DNA of 64,000 nucleotides from Meandrina meandrites (lineage: Eukaryota; Cnidaria; Anthozoa; Scleractinia; Meandrinidae): the NCBI GenBank assembly GCA_963693305.1, contig OY855913.1:8798201-8862200 (forward strand). The letters run 5' to 3'. A model generated the notes under the pieces. The model saw nothing but the letters and a program-made list of their open reading frames with translations. It did no database searches and was not told the DNA's origin. Both the position numbers and the translations under genes were made by a program. Shown in pieces: positions 34,017 through 60,639 of the stretch. Within the stretch, counting starts at the first letter, position 1, and each line of letters opens with the position of its first letter.

Positions 34017-37000
34017 TTAGCAGCAGGATGTCTTTGTTGTTGACTTTTGCTCTAGTTGCACATCTCCCTTTGATCCTGATGAAACAGGAGCAGACATTGT
34101 GCCGAGAGTTTACAAGCAAGCACTAGCATTAAGGTCTGCAATGCATGCAGAGGGGTATGGCCACATGAACCACATGCCAGAGAATGAAAACATTAAATTT
34201 CTTTACAGTGATTTGAGTTCAAGTTAATAATACATGGCCATCAGCCTTGTGCAGTGAAACTTCCCTATAAATGGAACAGGGATGTTTGTAGTCTTGCTTT
34301 AGTTAGGGGTGTAAATTGTGGATTATGGTTTCAATTAGGGTGTTCAGGAGAGAACACCAACAGGGTTGCATGTGAAGAAATACAAAACACAGTCATCTAA
34401 TATACTAATAATTTTTGAATTTTTAGTTTGTGTGCCAAATTAGTGCCAAATGGTGCTAGATCACCGGGACACTTTAATAAACTATCATCATCATCATTTT
34501 TTTTTTCAAAAACTTTACACTTTATTAGCAACACTACATTTACAAAGTCTATACTACAATTGAAATTATAGCTTACAATTCTTTTTTTTTCCTTTTTTTT
34601 ACAATCATTTACTTACAGAAGGTATTGTTAGATGAAAATTAAAATAAACTATTGCACTAAGTAAGTAAATAACTATGGACCTAATAACTATACAAGATTT
34701 ATTCCCTCAAGCATTTTCCATTTTCTCTTGAACAAATTTAAGTTGTTTAATTTGAAAGAGATGTACCTTTCAGTTTGTTATTTATTTATCAAAATTCTTT
34801 TAAAGTAGCTCAAACATGGTTTTATTATATTGCAACGGCACGTCCACAAGTACGATTTTCCTAAAATAAGTATATAATTTAGCAGATCCATCTTCTCCTT
34901 TGAAAGCCCTAATATAGTGTCTCGGTATTCCGGCGTGAGGCGTTCACAACTTTTAAGTTTATTTAAGATCATCATCATTGCCATCACCTGTGCTGGCAGT
35001 CTAGACTATTTGGTAACTTTTAAGGGTCAAACAAGGTAAAAAGAAACTTGAAACACATCCAGATTGGTCACTTTCAGGGGTTAATTCAAATGTTTGTGTC
35101 CTCTCAACCCAGAGTGTATTCATTTATGGTGTCTCAACTCTTATTTTCTTGTTCGGGGGCATAACTACTTGAAGTGAAAGATCTGATGTTTCTGTTTTTT
35201 ATACATTCAAGCTCTGTCTCTAACAAGGATGCTCTCTGGAGCTCAAAAAATAAAAATATTAAAGCCCTTTGTTTGCTAAATTAAATAATTGCAGTAAAAC
35301 AACCAAGCAAATAAACTTACCTGAGGCTACCATTTTGTTGGATTTCATAAAATCTTCAGCTATCTTTTCAAACACTTTATCTATCAAGAGACAGTAGGAA
35401 TACAGTGTTCACTGAGTATTTAACACAAGCACATGACAAGGAAAAGATACCTTAATAATACTGTACTTTCCAGTCATTTTATTGTCTTAATCAACATACC
35501 CACATTGTATCCTCTTTTGCTTGATGTTTCAAACACATCTGCACCAATTTCTACATGAAAACAACAAAACAGGTCCTAACTAAGGTACAGTACATTCTCC
35601 AGGTAAATAGAAAAAACTCCTCTTTTCTAAGCCCCAAGCCTTAAAAGCCACCTGTCTGCCCCCACTTCCCCAGATGGTAAATCACAATAACTTATGAACA
35701 AGGAGAAACAAGGCAACTATACATTTTTCAAGTGCCTGCACACAAGGCAACATGGCACAGTGACAAAATCACATTCATACTGAGGGTACATTTAGCAGGG
35801 ATGCGTAGTGGGGGCCATGCAGCAGTGACAAAATCACAATCAGATCCTTCTAGCGGCTCAATAGAACTTTCACCTGCAGTTGAACTTCCCATAACAGACA
35901 CTTAGACAACTCAGACAACTCAAAGAAGTGCAAACTTAGTCACTGCCCTTGCCATGACATACAAACACTATTTTCACCAGTCAAGCGGACACTTCTCATA
36001 AGACACTCAGGTCCCAAGGGTGTTCACTTATGGGAGGTTCTACTACACATTTTAAATTTCTCAAACATAAATTGCAAAGCTTAAAATTTTTCAACACTTA
36101 ACAGAATCAACTGTCCAGTTAAGAAACCTGGCAAAGCAGTAACCACTAACCAGTCTTCCTTATAAATGCACATACATATATAGCAGTACGTTGGAGGATT
36201 TTAAACTGACCTTTGCAATAATTCACAACAGCTTTGGTCTGTACTTCTCTTGGCTGCACAGCCTCTTCTATCAGATCAAGTTTAGTGCCACAAAGATAGA
36301 TCCTGCAGTCCTAAAGGTAAACACAAAGGTAGGTAAGGTTAAGTCTGCATTCAAGTCTAGTGGCATCTGGAGGGCCTGCCAAGGGGAGGGGGTCTTGTGC
36401 GGCTTGACCGGCTCAATTTAAAACTGTCCCATGACAGTGTTTCATCATATTTCATGTCGATTGACATCGCTACCAGAATTTTGGCAAGAGGCTGTGTTTT
36501 GTCACAATTTCATTCTATGTGCTGGCGCTACTTTTTGAGCCATGTCGCTTCCCAGAATTTAACCTGGCAGGGCCTCCATCAGGCTGGAGCCTATCATGGT
36601 TTCCATAGCACTAAGTGACTTGGAGCATTCAAATGTACTCCCCCCTGGAGTGGAACCTAGTCCATTGCAGGCTTACATCCAACATTAACTTTGCCAGTAT
36701 CTATTTAATCACCTTGTTGGAGAGAGGCACTATGAGAAGCTTTGTCCAAGAACACAATGGAGTGACCCAGGTCAGAGCTCGAAACTGGACTGCTCAATCC
36801 GGAGCCTAGTGCACTGACCATTAGGCCACCACACCTCCAAAAATGCATGGCTAGTGTGGTAGTAATTGGCTGTATGGTTGATCTGTGCCAATTAAGAGGC
36901 TCTGACTGAAAGTATCAAGAGTTGCTGGACTAAAAAAAAAAGAGTTGTTGGACAGGCTTGAAAAATCAAAAATCCTGATACTTTGCCTGAAGAACGCTTT

Positions 37001-40000
37001 TGGGGAACTATCATTGAAAATGTTATTGCAAGTATCTAAAGATTTATAGTTTTCGAGAAGTTTACTTTGCAACGCTGGGAAACAAGATCAATTTTTGTTA
37101 ATAACAGCATTGCCTTTCTGGATTCTAGCAATGGTACTTTTATATGTTGTGCTGTAGTTATAATAGTTTCAGTTAGCGCCATTTGAGTATATTTATAATA
37201 AAAACGCCATCTCAAGTTTTATGTGAAAATGCAAAATTTGAGCAACTTCAGATACTTTAAACATGTCTTGGTATGTCAGATGTCAAGTCAAAATGGGCTT
37301 TGTGGTATATTCGTCAGGCAAAGTATCAGGATTTTCGATTTCTCGAGCCTGTCCAGCGACTCTCAATATTCTCAGCCAGAGCCTCTTAAATATTCTGTGA
37401 TCATTTCAAAAGACTTACAGGTTCTGCAGCTTTTAGTTGATCCACCCAGAACTTGGCTTTATCAAAACTAGTATTGTCTGTAAGGTCTGCAAAGGGAAAT
37501 GTATGGTGAACTGAACCCCATTAATAGTACTTAACAGGATCACTATTGCGTCATACAAATGGTCATATTAATAGTGAAAGTTATTATTATACTGGTAGTA
37601 GTACAACTCCTTTCAGCAATGTTGTCATAGAAACTATAATTTAATTCTAACTTCCCAAGACTTCAACTTACACTACAAAAAGTATAACTGACACATTTGA
37701 AAATTTTCCCAATTTTCATTTATTTTTCATTTGCTTTTTGACACTTATTTTATTAGGCAATTTGAGTGCTCACATTACTTGGGGAAGGTAAGATGGTTGT
37801 TGGTCATGTTAATGAGGTGATTTGAAACAGAAAACACTGGCTAACATGTTCACATCTTTGCTGCCACCTAATTTAGATAGTGCGATGATTCGGTTGGGAG
37901 GTTAATATTGTTTTGTTCATATACATACTCACATGCACTCAGTTGTGTTTGAGAAATTTCACAATATTGTAATATCCCAAATGAATCGACAGCTGGTCTG
38001 AATTGGTTTGCAACATGATGTACTGGTAAGCGTATTAACTGATTCCACCCATTACATGTAACTTAGGGGTTTTACTGATTAATCTACAAAGTGCTCAGTT
38101 GCCCCAAAAAGGTGCTCTTCTAACTTCTTAGTAATATAGAGGAAGTTATTGTGTATTGTGCACTAAAGTTTGGCAAAAGTTCCTGCTACATCTTACACAC
38201 CAAAATGTCCATCATGTGGCATGGCAATAACTAAATTATTGAAAAATAATTGTCTTCACTACCAGTACTACAAAAAAGTTAAATATGTGCCTGTGAACTA
38301 CAAACCATAACATAAGATGGCTGCTCTGGCACTGCGGTAGTACATTGCGCTCATAGCTTGATATCTTTCCGCTCCAGCAGTGTCCTAAATACACAGAAGG
38401 TACTGTTAATGGTAGAATGATTCATAGTACTTAGCTGGTAACAGAAATACCACTTATTAACCTCGTCCGTTTGTCATTACAGGGAAATCTCAGACCGAGG
38501 CCTTGATGTACTGACCAAGCGATAGCGAGGTCAATACATCAAGGCCGAGGTAAATCTCGAGGTAAATCTCACATCGGGGCCGAGTTAAATCTCAGACCGA
38601 GGCCTTCATGTATTGACCGAGTGATAGCGAGGTCAATACATCAAGGCCGAGGTCTGAGATTTCCCTGTAATGACCGCACGGAGGAGGTTAATAAGTTATT
38701 TATTATATGGCCTTTTTAGCACTGAAAAAGGGAAACGTTTTTCGATATCCGCTTGCACGCGCAAGAGGTCATTCAAGGTCATGTTCACTGAACCGAAACG
38801 AACCCAGCCATGTGATCAAAACCAGAAGAAATGGTTTCTTTGACCATGAGGTAATTTTTGTCTTCATTACGCCAAGATCCAGGGCACAGCCTCACAACTC
38901 AAAAGAGCCGTCGAGCCGAGAAAAAGTTTTATAATGCCCAGTCATTACAAGAAAATCTTGCCCGCTCAGCAGCCAATCAGAGCGTGCGTACTATTGTAGC
39001 CATATAATAACTAAATAATTGTCAAGGACGCAACATAAGCACAATGGTATCAGGTCCAGCATCTTACCCATATTGCTAGTGAGAGGTTCTTGCCTTGAAT
39101 ATAGAGATCTTTTCTACAAAAGGCTGCTCCGATTGTCTGTAGAAAAAATTAAGCACAAGAATAAACAATATTTAATATCAGTGGAATTCTACTAGTATGC
39201 TAACACAAATGCTGCAATTTCATTGGCTGAGCTATTGCACTTAGTGTGCAGTGAAATCAGCTTTTCATATATTTAAAAGTCTATTACAGTGATTATCAGT
39301 CACACGTGACCATCAGAGCAAAAGGTCTTGACATAAGTGTGAGTTTAAATGAATGTCAATCATCTCCACCTCCTGGTTAACTGATCTCAAAATCGCAAGA
39401 GCATTTAAATCCTGTGTTTGAAACTTGAAAAAATTGGTGTTTAGTTAACAAATTATGTGTAAACTTAAGTTCTGTTTTCCTGGAATATAATATAAGTACA
39501 AATTAAAATAATGTTTTGTTCATATAGATTTTCTACTGATATTTCATGCATGTGAATAACTGTTGTGTAACAGGTGCAAAAAAAACAAAACAAAACAAAA
39601 ACAAATTAAGATTTTGCAAAGGAAATTAAAAAATGACAAAATCTGAACTGAACATAATTTACATTAATTTTTTTTTTGTTATATAAATGTTTTCCCACAA
39701 AAATATTATTTAAATCTTTTATACATTTTACACACCACTTTAAGATAACAATTATTGAGGTTATAGATTAGGATCAATGAAAATGCCTTTACTAATACTA
39801 CATTGGATGAACTGTTTCATATAGTTTTATAGGTTGTAAAAGTTAGTTATCATTTCAGCTTCATAAGGAGGAAAACAACATAAGATTCAAGTTCAAAATT
39901 CACCATTTGTTAATAATTAATGACATCAAACCTCAAAAATGTGAAATAAGCATATAAAGTAGTTTCGAGCTTGCAGCACTATCTGACTATCAATATAAAA

Positions 40001-41018
40001 TGATCAATGCTACTGATATGCTTCGTAAGATAACACATCTCATAATATTTCACAGGATGGTATTTTTCATACAGGAAACCATGCGTATTTGTGCCATTTT
40101 ACTTTGAGAAGAATACAGTATTGGATCAGGGAATATCATCTTTTGATTCACATTATTTCAAGCAGACGTGTTAAAAAGAAATGTTAAAATGCGGTTAGTT
40201 ATGTGCAATGCAAGGTTTGGAAGAGCTAGGAATAAAAGAAACTAAAACAGGGAACAAGGAAATTATATTATATAATTCAAGTGACCATAGATATGTTGCG
40301 GTTCAATTTTATTCTTGGTTCAAATTTTATTTTCCTTTGTTTTAAACTCATTATCATACATTACCATACACAACAATAACATTTGAACCAAACCACAACA
40401 TATATACTATATACACTATTTCAGTCTCTTCTTTTCCAATAGGGGGGATTGCTATATAGATTAGTCACAGTATTTCTAACGATTCAATATCGGTATTTGG
40501 ATGGATATTGCCAAATTGCGTGATAAGGTTAATTCTATATTGCACCTTCATAATCACGGAAAGTGGCAATTTCCTTCTAAACAAATCTGGGTTTGAATAT
40601 TAAAAACTCCCATGACTGGCCAATATTTATGACAAGAAAAACATATAATAAAAGGGAAGAGCAGATATACTCACTTGAATTATAACGATACAAAATTATA
40701 TCCGTCTGATTACATAATCTTAAACTTACGAGTTACGACAAGGGAAAAAGCTTATTTAAGCTTAACTGCTCTACAGCTCTAGCAAATTATATTATTCATT
40801 TTACGGCATTAAATGTGTGTTTCGCTGTCCGGCCTTCATTTTAAAGAAACGCAACTAATTACTTTTCAAGTTGAAATAAAAATTGATGAGGAAAAGATGT
40901 TACTCACACTGGGTGTTTCCTCGCTGAATGACCGAGTGATGTATCGTGTGACAAGGCAAGTTTTTCCGCTGTTCACTTTTCCCAGAAGGACGACTTTCAA
41001 ATATGTTTTCTCTTGCAT
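34017..41018 (-). CDS. RAB24: RAB24-like small GTPase, 8 exons
   Basis: A 198-residue Rab-family GTPase, close to the length of vertebrate RAB24 (about 203), which acts in late autophagy. Exons in transcription order: 41018-40908, 39136-39068, 38384-38306, 37486-37419, 36310-36211, 35550-35500, 35380-35321, 34075-34017. All are GT-AG and in phase. P-loop GKVNSGKT (13-20); switch I TIGAAF (38-43), as in RAB24; switch II DTAGAERYQAMS from 61, with Ala at 65 where most Rabs have the catalytic Gln (RAB24 has Ser); TKLD (118-121) in place of NKxD, as in RAB24; ETSSK (150-154). The protein ends TSCC, a double-geranylgeranylation signal, whereas vertebrate RAB24 ends CCHH. The ATG at 41018 aligns with the RAB24 start. 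Family membership is firm; orthology to RAB24 is well supported by switch I, TKxD and overall order. Confidence 0.88.
36641..36838 (-). repeat. tRNA-derived SINE in RAB24 intron 4
   Basis: On the minus strand the head is GGAGGTGTGGTGGCCTAATG, with A box TGGCCTAATGG and a degenerate B box GTTTCGAGCTC. The tail carries CCTGCAATGGACTAG, shared with the copies near 4900 and 45950. Confidence 0.6.
36896..37385. mobile_element. TTAA-flanked inverted-repeat element in RAB24
   Basis: The ends GAGGCTCTGACTGAAAGTAT and its near complement ending CTGGCTGAG/CAGAGCCTC are inverted over about 100 bp and bordered by TTAA (36892-36895, 37386-37389). Both arms encode the same peptide RQSIRIFDFSSLS when read outward. 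The right border is 30 bases from the 5' splice site of RAB24 exon 4. Confidence 0.65.
37881..37990. repeat. Palindromic dispersed repeat, copy 1
   Basis: GATTCGGTTGGGAGGTTA and TATCCCAAATGAATC form imperfect inverted ends around ATGCACTCAGTTGTG. A second copy lies at 53733-53845. Confidence 0.4.
38452..38697. mobile_element. Foldback MITE in RAB24 intron 2, 246 bp
   Basis: Inverted ends of about 50 bp: ACTTATTAACCTCGTCCG and CATTACAGGGAAATCTCAGA on the left mirrored by TCTGAGATTTCCCTGTAATG and GGAGGAGGTTAATAAGT on the right. Between them TGACC(A/G)AGYGATAGCGAGGTC is repeated. It lies about 70 bp upstream of exon 3 (intron side). No clear target duplication seen. Confidence 0.6.
39137..40907. 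other. RAB24 intron 1, nothing recognised
   Basis: About 1.8 kb, strongly AT-rich, with A- and T-runs. No exon, RNA gene or bounded repeat found. Confidence 0.35.
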
Positions 41019-42197
41019 TTCATTGAAATTCCCTAATTGAGATGAATACTACCACCAGGGAGTACAGATCAACATGGAAGGAAGGCATACAAACTCTATC
41101 AAAGGTATATAAATTCCTGAAAGCAGCTTCCTTTCCCACGATCCGCCATGTTTGTTTGTTGTGAGACTTCATGTAAGACATGCATGTAAGCGACATCAGG
41201 AATACGCAAATAGCTCCCAAACGGTTTACGCTGTCAGTGTGAAATAACATTTACAATGATCCGGGGTGGGGGAGAGGGGAGGGGAATATGCCGTTCAAAC
41301 GGTATGTTTTTTTTTGTCTGCTCTGATCTGGAAAATAAGTCAAATGAGGAAAAAAAAACGAAAGAAATATAACCAAAAGAGTTTTCGCCAGTCAGGTCTG
41401 AAAAAGCGAACTCAAAATCATATATTTTCGCAGGGGCCTATCGCCGTCATATTCATGTGTTCCTGATTTTTGGTTGAAATAGTGGTAGGGATGATTGGAG
41501 AACCCTGACGAAAAGATAACCAGAATTGCTTTTTCTTTTTTTTGGGAATCAAGAGCAAGACTAAAATAAATCGTGACTTGCAGAGTTCTCAAGTCTCACG
41601 CATTGAGCGTGAGACTCACGCAAACGAATCCAATCTCACGTTCTCACGCTAATACTAACATCTCTCGCACATTTAAGGTTTCTGATTAAAACAGTTGATT
41701 TTGAGGTCGAAAAATGCTGCTTTAAGTAAGTTCCTAACCTACAAGAACTATCTTTCTTGATATAATTGGTCTCCGTTTCCTTTGTACTCGCTTCGACCAT
41801 TTTCCAACTGTGTAAACTTCTCATCCAGAGCCAGTGTTGCAATTAAAACAAAAATTTGGAATCTGAATAGTGACTTTTAAAGGTCACATTTCCGCTCAAA
41901 TAAAAGAAAACGTGTCTTAGCTACTTTATTTTTTTTCTATTTTTTTTTTCTGGGGCTTACCCCCAAATCCCCCAAGGAAACCGATGGCTATATCGTCGCA
42001 AACTCACTCCATTCCAGCAAATCAACTTACGAATACACTTGTGCTGTCTTCAATTGTGCTTCTTCCTCACTTGTGACAGAAATAGCACAAGGCATTCAAG
42101 ATTTACAGTAAAATGCCGGCCATATGCCCCGAACTTATCCAACTTCGTGAAGGGTTTTGGGTGAGCTTGGCCCGAGGTGCTTTTTAGCGGTATAAAA

Positions 42198-42886
42198 CCC
42201 TATTCAGACCGGGGGGGGGGGGGGGGGCGGAAAGTGCCCGCGCTGACTTTGAACGTTTATAACTTTTTCAAGATTCAACCAAACGCTGCCAAACTTAAAG
42301 AGTTTCTCTAAAATTTATCTGGGAATAAATTGGTAGGATAGGTTGTTGTGTCTGGAACTTGACGTTACCATGGCAACGTCATTTTGACAGACATGTTTTT
42401 CCAAATTTGTAATTTTTGTGTTTTCATTAAAAAAAAATTAACTTAAATTCAACTATTTTCACCTCTTTTAGGTTTTTTTTGCACTCTTTTATATATTTTG
42501 AGTATTTTTCAGTAATTTTGGACGGTTTTCTGATGTTTTGGAAAAATTTGGAATCCAAGATGGCGGATCCAAGATAGTAAACGAAGAAAAGCAAGGTTGA
42601 TTGAACAGTTGGGAACTATATATATTTCCAATATTTCGGAAGGCACGGCCTTCCTTCTTCAGGGTGTTACAAAGAAAGATGGCGGCTGTTTTGAGATCAT
42701 GATGTAATTGTCACGTGATGTGACGTCATCACCGCACGTGACGTATATAAAAAGATAGATTTTTGGACATACTATATATCCTGTAATTTTTATTGCGATT
42801 GCTTAAATATTCTGGAAGTTATGGAGGGGGGCGGAATCCGCCCCCCGGTCTGAAAAGATCCAAAAAAGCCCGGTATGAATAGGGTT
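42198..42886. mobile_element. Inverted-repeat element with G-run, about 690 bp
   Basis: The left end AACCCTATTCAGACCGGG is mirrored at the right by CCCGGTATGAATAGGGTT, and CCCCCCGGTCTGAA gives a second inner match. Exact borders are uncertain. A hammerhead-like relic lies within it, indicating nesting. Confidence 0.45.
42628..42666 (-). ncRNA. Degenerate hammerhead-like motif
   Basis: On the minus strand: CACC, CTGAAGA, a 7-bp stem II GGAAGGC/GCCTTCC with loop CGT, GAAAT, ATT, GG. It has the same layout as the motifs at 8639-8683 and 30783-30819, but the cleavage triplet and stem I have decayed. Most likely a dead Penelope-type terminal repeat. Confidence 0.4.
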
Positions 42887-43695
42887 AAATGAGCTGACAA
42901 GAAACGACTACCACTCTGATAAGGGATGTATAAGAAATCCACTCTGGTCAAAGGCTTTTATTTGCACTAAACTTGTAAACGTATTCATAGCCTGTTTCTA
43001 CTTGAAGTGCAACGTTCTGGGAAGGTATTAGAAAGTTAACATGCAGGGAATCCGACCGTTTCGCCTACACTAAGGTTGCGTTCCTTTTCATCAATCTAAA
43101 TCCGGATTTTGCGATCGAAAATTATATTTCCTGTTCCAATTACGTACAAACCAATCTCAGATTGCAATCCGAACAATCCACCTACCAATCTGTCTGGATT
43201 TAACTAGATCCGAAAGTGGATTGGTTAAAAGACACTGAAAAGAAACGCTACCTCAAGTTGATCGCCTACACGATATGAGATGTTTCACCTACCATGAAGT
43301 CTTAGCCTGCGCGCGAAAAAAATCTTGTTGGCGAGACGACCGACATCCACATGGGAATGGGAAAGTTGCGTGAGAAGGGGGGGAGGATAACCGGAGTGTT
43401 AAATAGCAAACGGATGGGACTATAACCGGGGGGCTTTTTCGTGGGCATGTTACCTTTTCCCTTACCACACCAACTACAACTCATGAAGAAACTCAAAGAC
43501 GAAGACTGATATCTCAAACAACATTTCTTTAATACTCAAACAATGAACAGTTCAATTTTGAACCATAATTCGTCTTGTTTGACAAGAATACAAAGAACAC
43601 GTCGCATTTTTAATTGAGTGTTACAAGAAATGTGTCACATTTATGATAACTAATTTTCTAAGTGCTGGTACACTTTTTCTAAATCATAACTCTTA

Positions 43696-43967
43696 CAGCG
43701 GTTTTCATTCGAGTGTCGTAAAACCGAAATTATCACTCTGGCCAATCGCAAAGAACACAGAGTCGAGCGAACCAATCAAAACTCGACGTAAATACATGCA
43801 GAAGACTTGAAACGCGGGAAAACGTGTGTGAGCGACCCACGGTTGGTTTTGCGTTTACCTCTGATTGGTTGAAAAAGACGCCCGAGTTTTTAAACCAATC
43901 ACTTTATAGCTTGGTGCAAAGCCAACGCAAATGCGAATTACTTTCGACACTCGAAAGAAAACCGCTC
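43696..43967. mobile_element. Tc1/mariner-like MITE, 272 bp
   Basis: CAGCGGTTTTCATTCGAGTG on the left and CACTCGAAAGAAAACCGCTC on the right are imperfect inverted repeats, with TA on each side (43694-43695, 43968-43969). No transposase. Confidence 0.55.
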
Positions 43968-44046
43968 TAACACTATGCAGTCATTGATGGTATAGATACC
44001 AGTTATGCAACTCCTCGTCGTATACCATAGATTAGTATCACCCAAC

Positions 44047-44084
<38 letters not shown>

Positions 44085-45594
44085 GCTACCAGAGGACTAT
44101 TAGTAATAGTCATCGAGTAGCGAAACTCGTGACGCTTTCTTTCGTTTTATTCCCAAATAAATCTTTCTTCAACTTGCATTTGCTAACTTTATTATTGCTT
44201 TATCTGTCCGACTAGTTGGGTGATACTAAAACAATTAGACCCTTTGCCCTCAAGGGCCACGGGTTAATTGTTAAATATCACACAAGAAATACAAGTCACT
44301 TGTATTTTCTTGGTATACACACGAGCCTTCAGGCGAGTGTGCATGCCACAAAGATACAAGTGGGATATTCCATGATACCACGAGAAAGAGTTGCATAACT
44401 ATTTTATACCATTCCATAAAAAGTACGCTTACTAAATTTCGTCGGGAATACTATCGCACCGCACGATGTAAAAGGTCGAGTTTAATACGGTCGAATATAC
44501 AACGGCTTTCCTGTATTGATTGACTGTATTTTCTATAGCATGGTTTAAAACCAGTAACTTTGTTAGTAGAAACAAGTCGAAGCGGCGAACCTTTCGAGTG
44601 TTAGTCCTTTTCCAAAGCAAATCAGGGTATATTTGTGGGTTTAGTGTATTTTTAAGAAAGACCGCAAAAGACCTCCAGTTGCAATTTATACGTAAATGAC
44701 AAGGACTAACTTCTGAAGCGTCCTGCTATTGCTTGTGTGAAACGCCCATGGAAACGATCACTTATGCCACCTTCGCACACGCTGGAAAGCTGTTTTATAG
44801 TTAAACATGGTGAAAATTGTTTTGTGAATTAGTGTCGATCTTCAATGCTTAACTATGAAAAAACAAGCACATTTTTCACTTTTTTTCTGTGAACGGGCTG
44901 TTAGTCTTCATTTTGTCTACTCGGCATAGGGGGTCCCCTATTTTGTTGGAAGAATGCAAAGGGATTTTCTATCCCCCACCCCCAGCGTTTAGAAAGGCCA
45001 TTCTTCAATTTTTTTTGCCCACATCAGTCTGGAGTGGATCCGCAGGGAATGTATAACTTGTTGGATCAATAACTTCATCACGCAAAGGTACTGATCGCTT
45101 TGGTCTCCAAATCCTGTTGAAACCGCGACACAAATAAAATATACAAAAGAAACTAAGAGTTACCGATACAAAGCGTTGGTAAGGATTTAAAAGTTCTGAT
45201 AGTTAAACTTCTAACCAAGTTTTGATTACTCGGTAAATCGCATGCACAATAGGCCTGCGGTCTTTATAAGTAACATCACTTAACCGCATGGCGTCCAACT
45301 GACGTGCAAAGTTTGGAGCTCACCATTTTTCAAAAAAAAAATCGTAAACTCTTCAAAAAATCCGACAAGGATTTGGCGAAAAACGGTGCTTGTTTCCCCG
45401 GGAGCGCAGCAACAACATTCGTTTCCTCCAAGATGTTCATGCAATTATTACGAACCTTTCTAAATTAAACTATTTCAACATTATAACAACGCCCATCTTC
45501 CATCAAATGAAAACTCCATCCCTTCTGTTCCTGGAAACTATCGCATTCATTTCTATTTCAATTAAGCACCGCGTGACAGTACTGCGTGATTGTG

Positions 45595-60639
<15,045 letters not shown>

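Larger units (their letters stand above)
41019..45594. other. Intergenic region between CHEK2 and RAB24
   Basis: This region should contain the RAB24 promoter and 5' UTR (right after 41018) and the CHEK2 3' UTR (just below 45595). It holds a large inverted-repeat element (about 42198-42886) with a hammerhead-like relic inside, and a Tc1-like MITE (43696-43967). No coding exon recognised. Confidence 0.4.
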
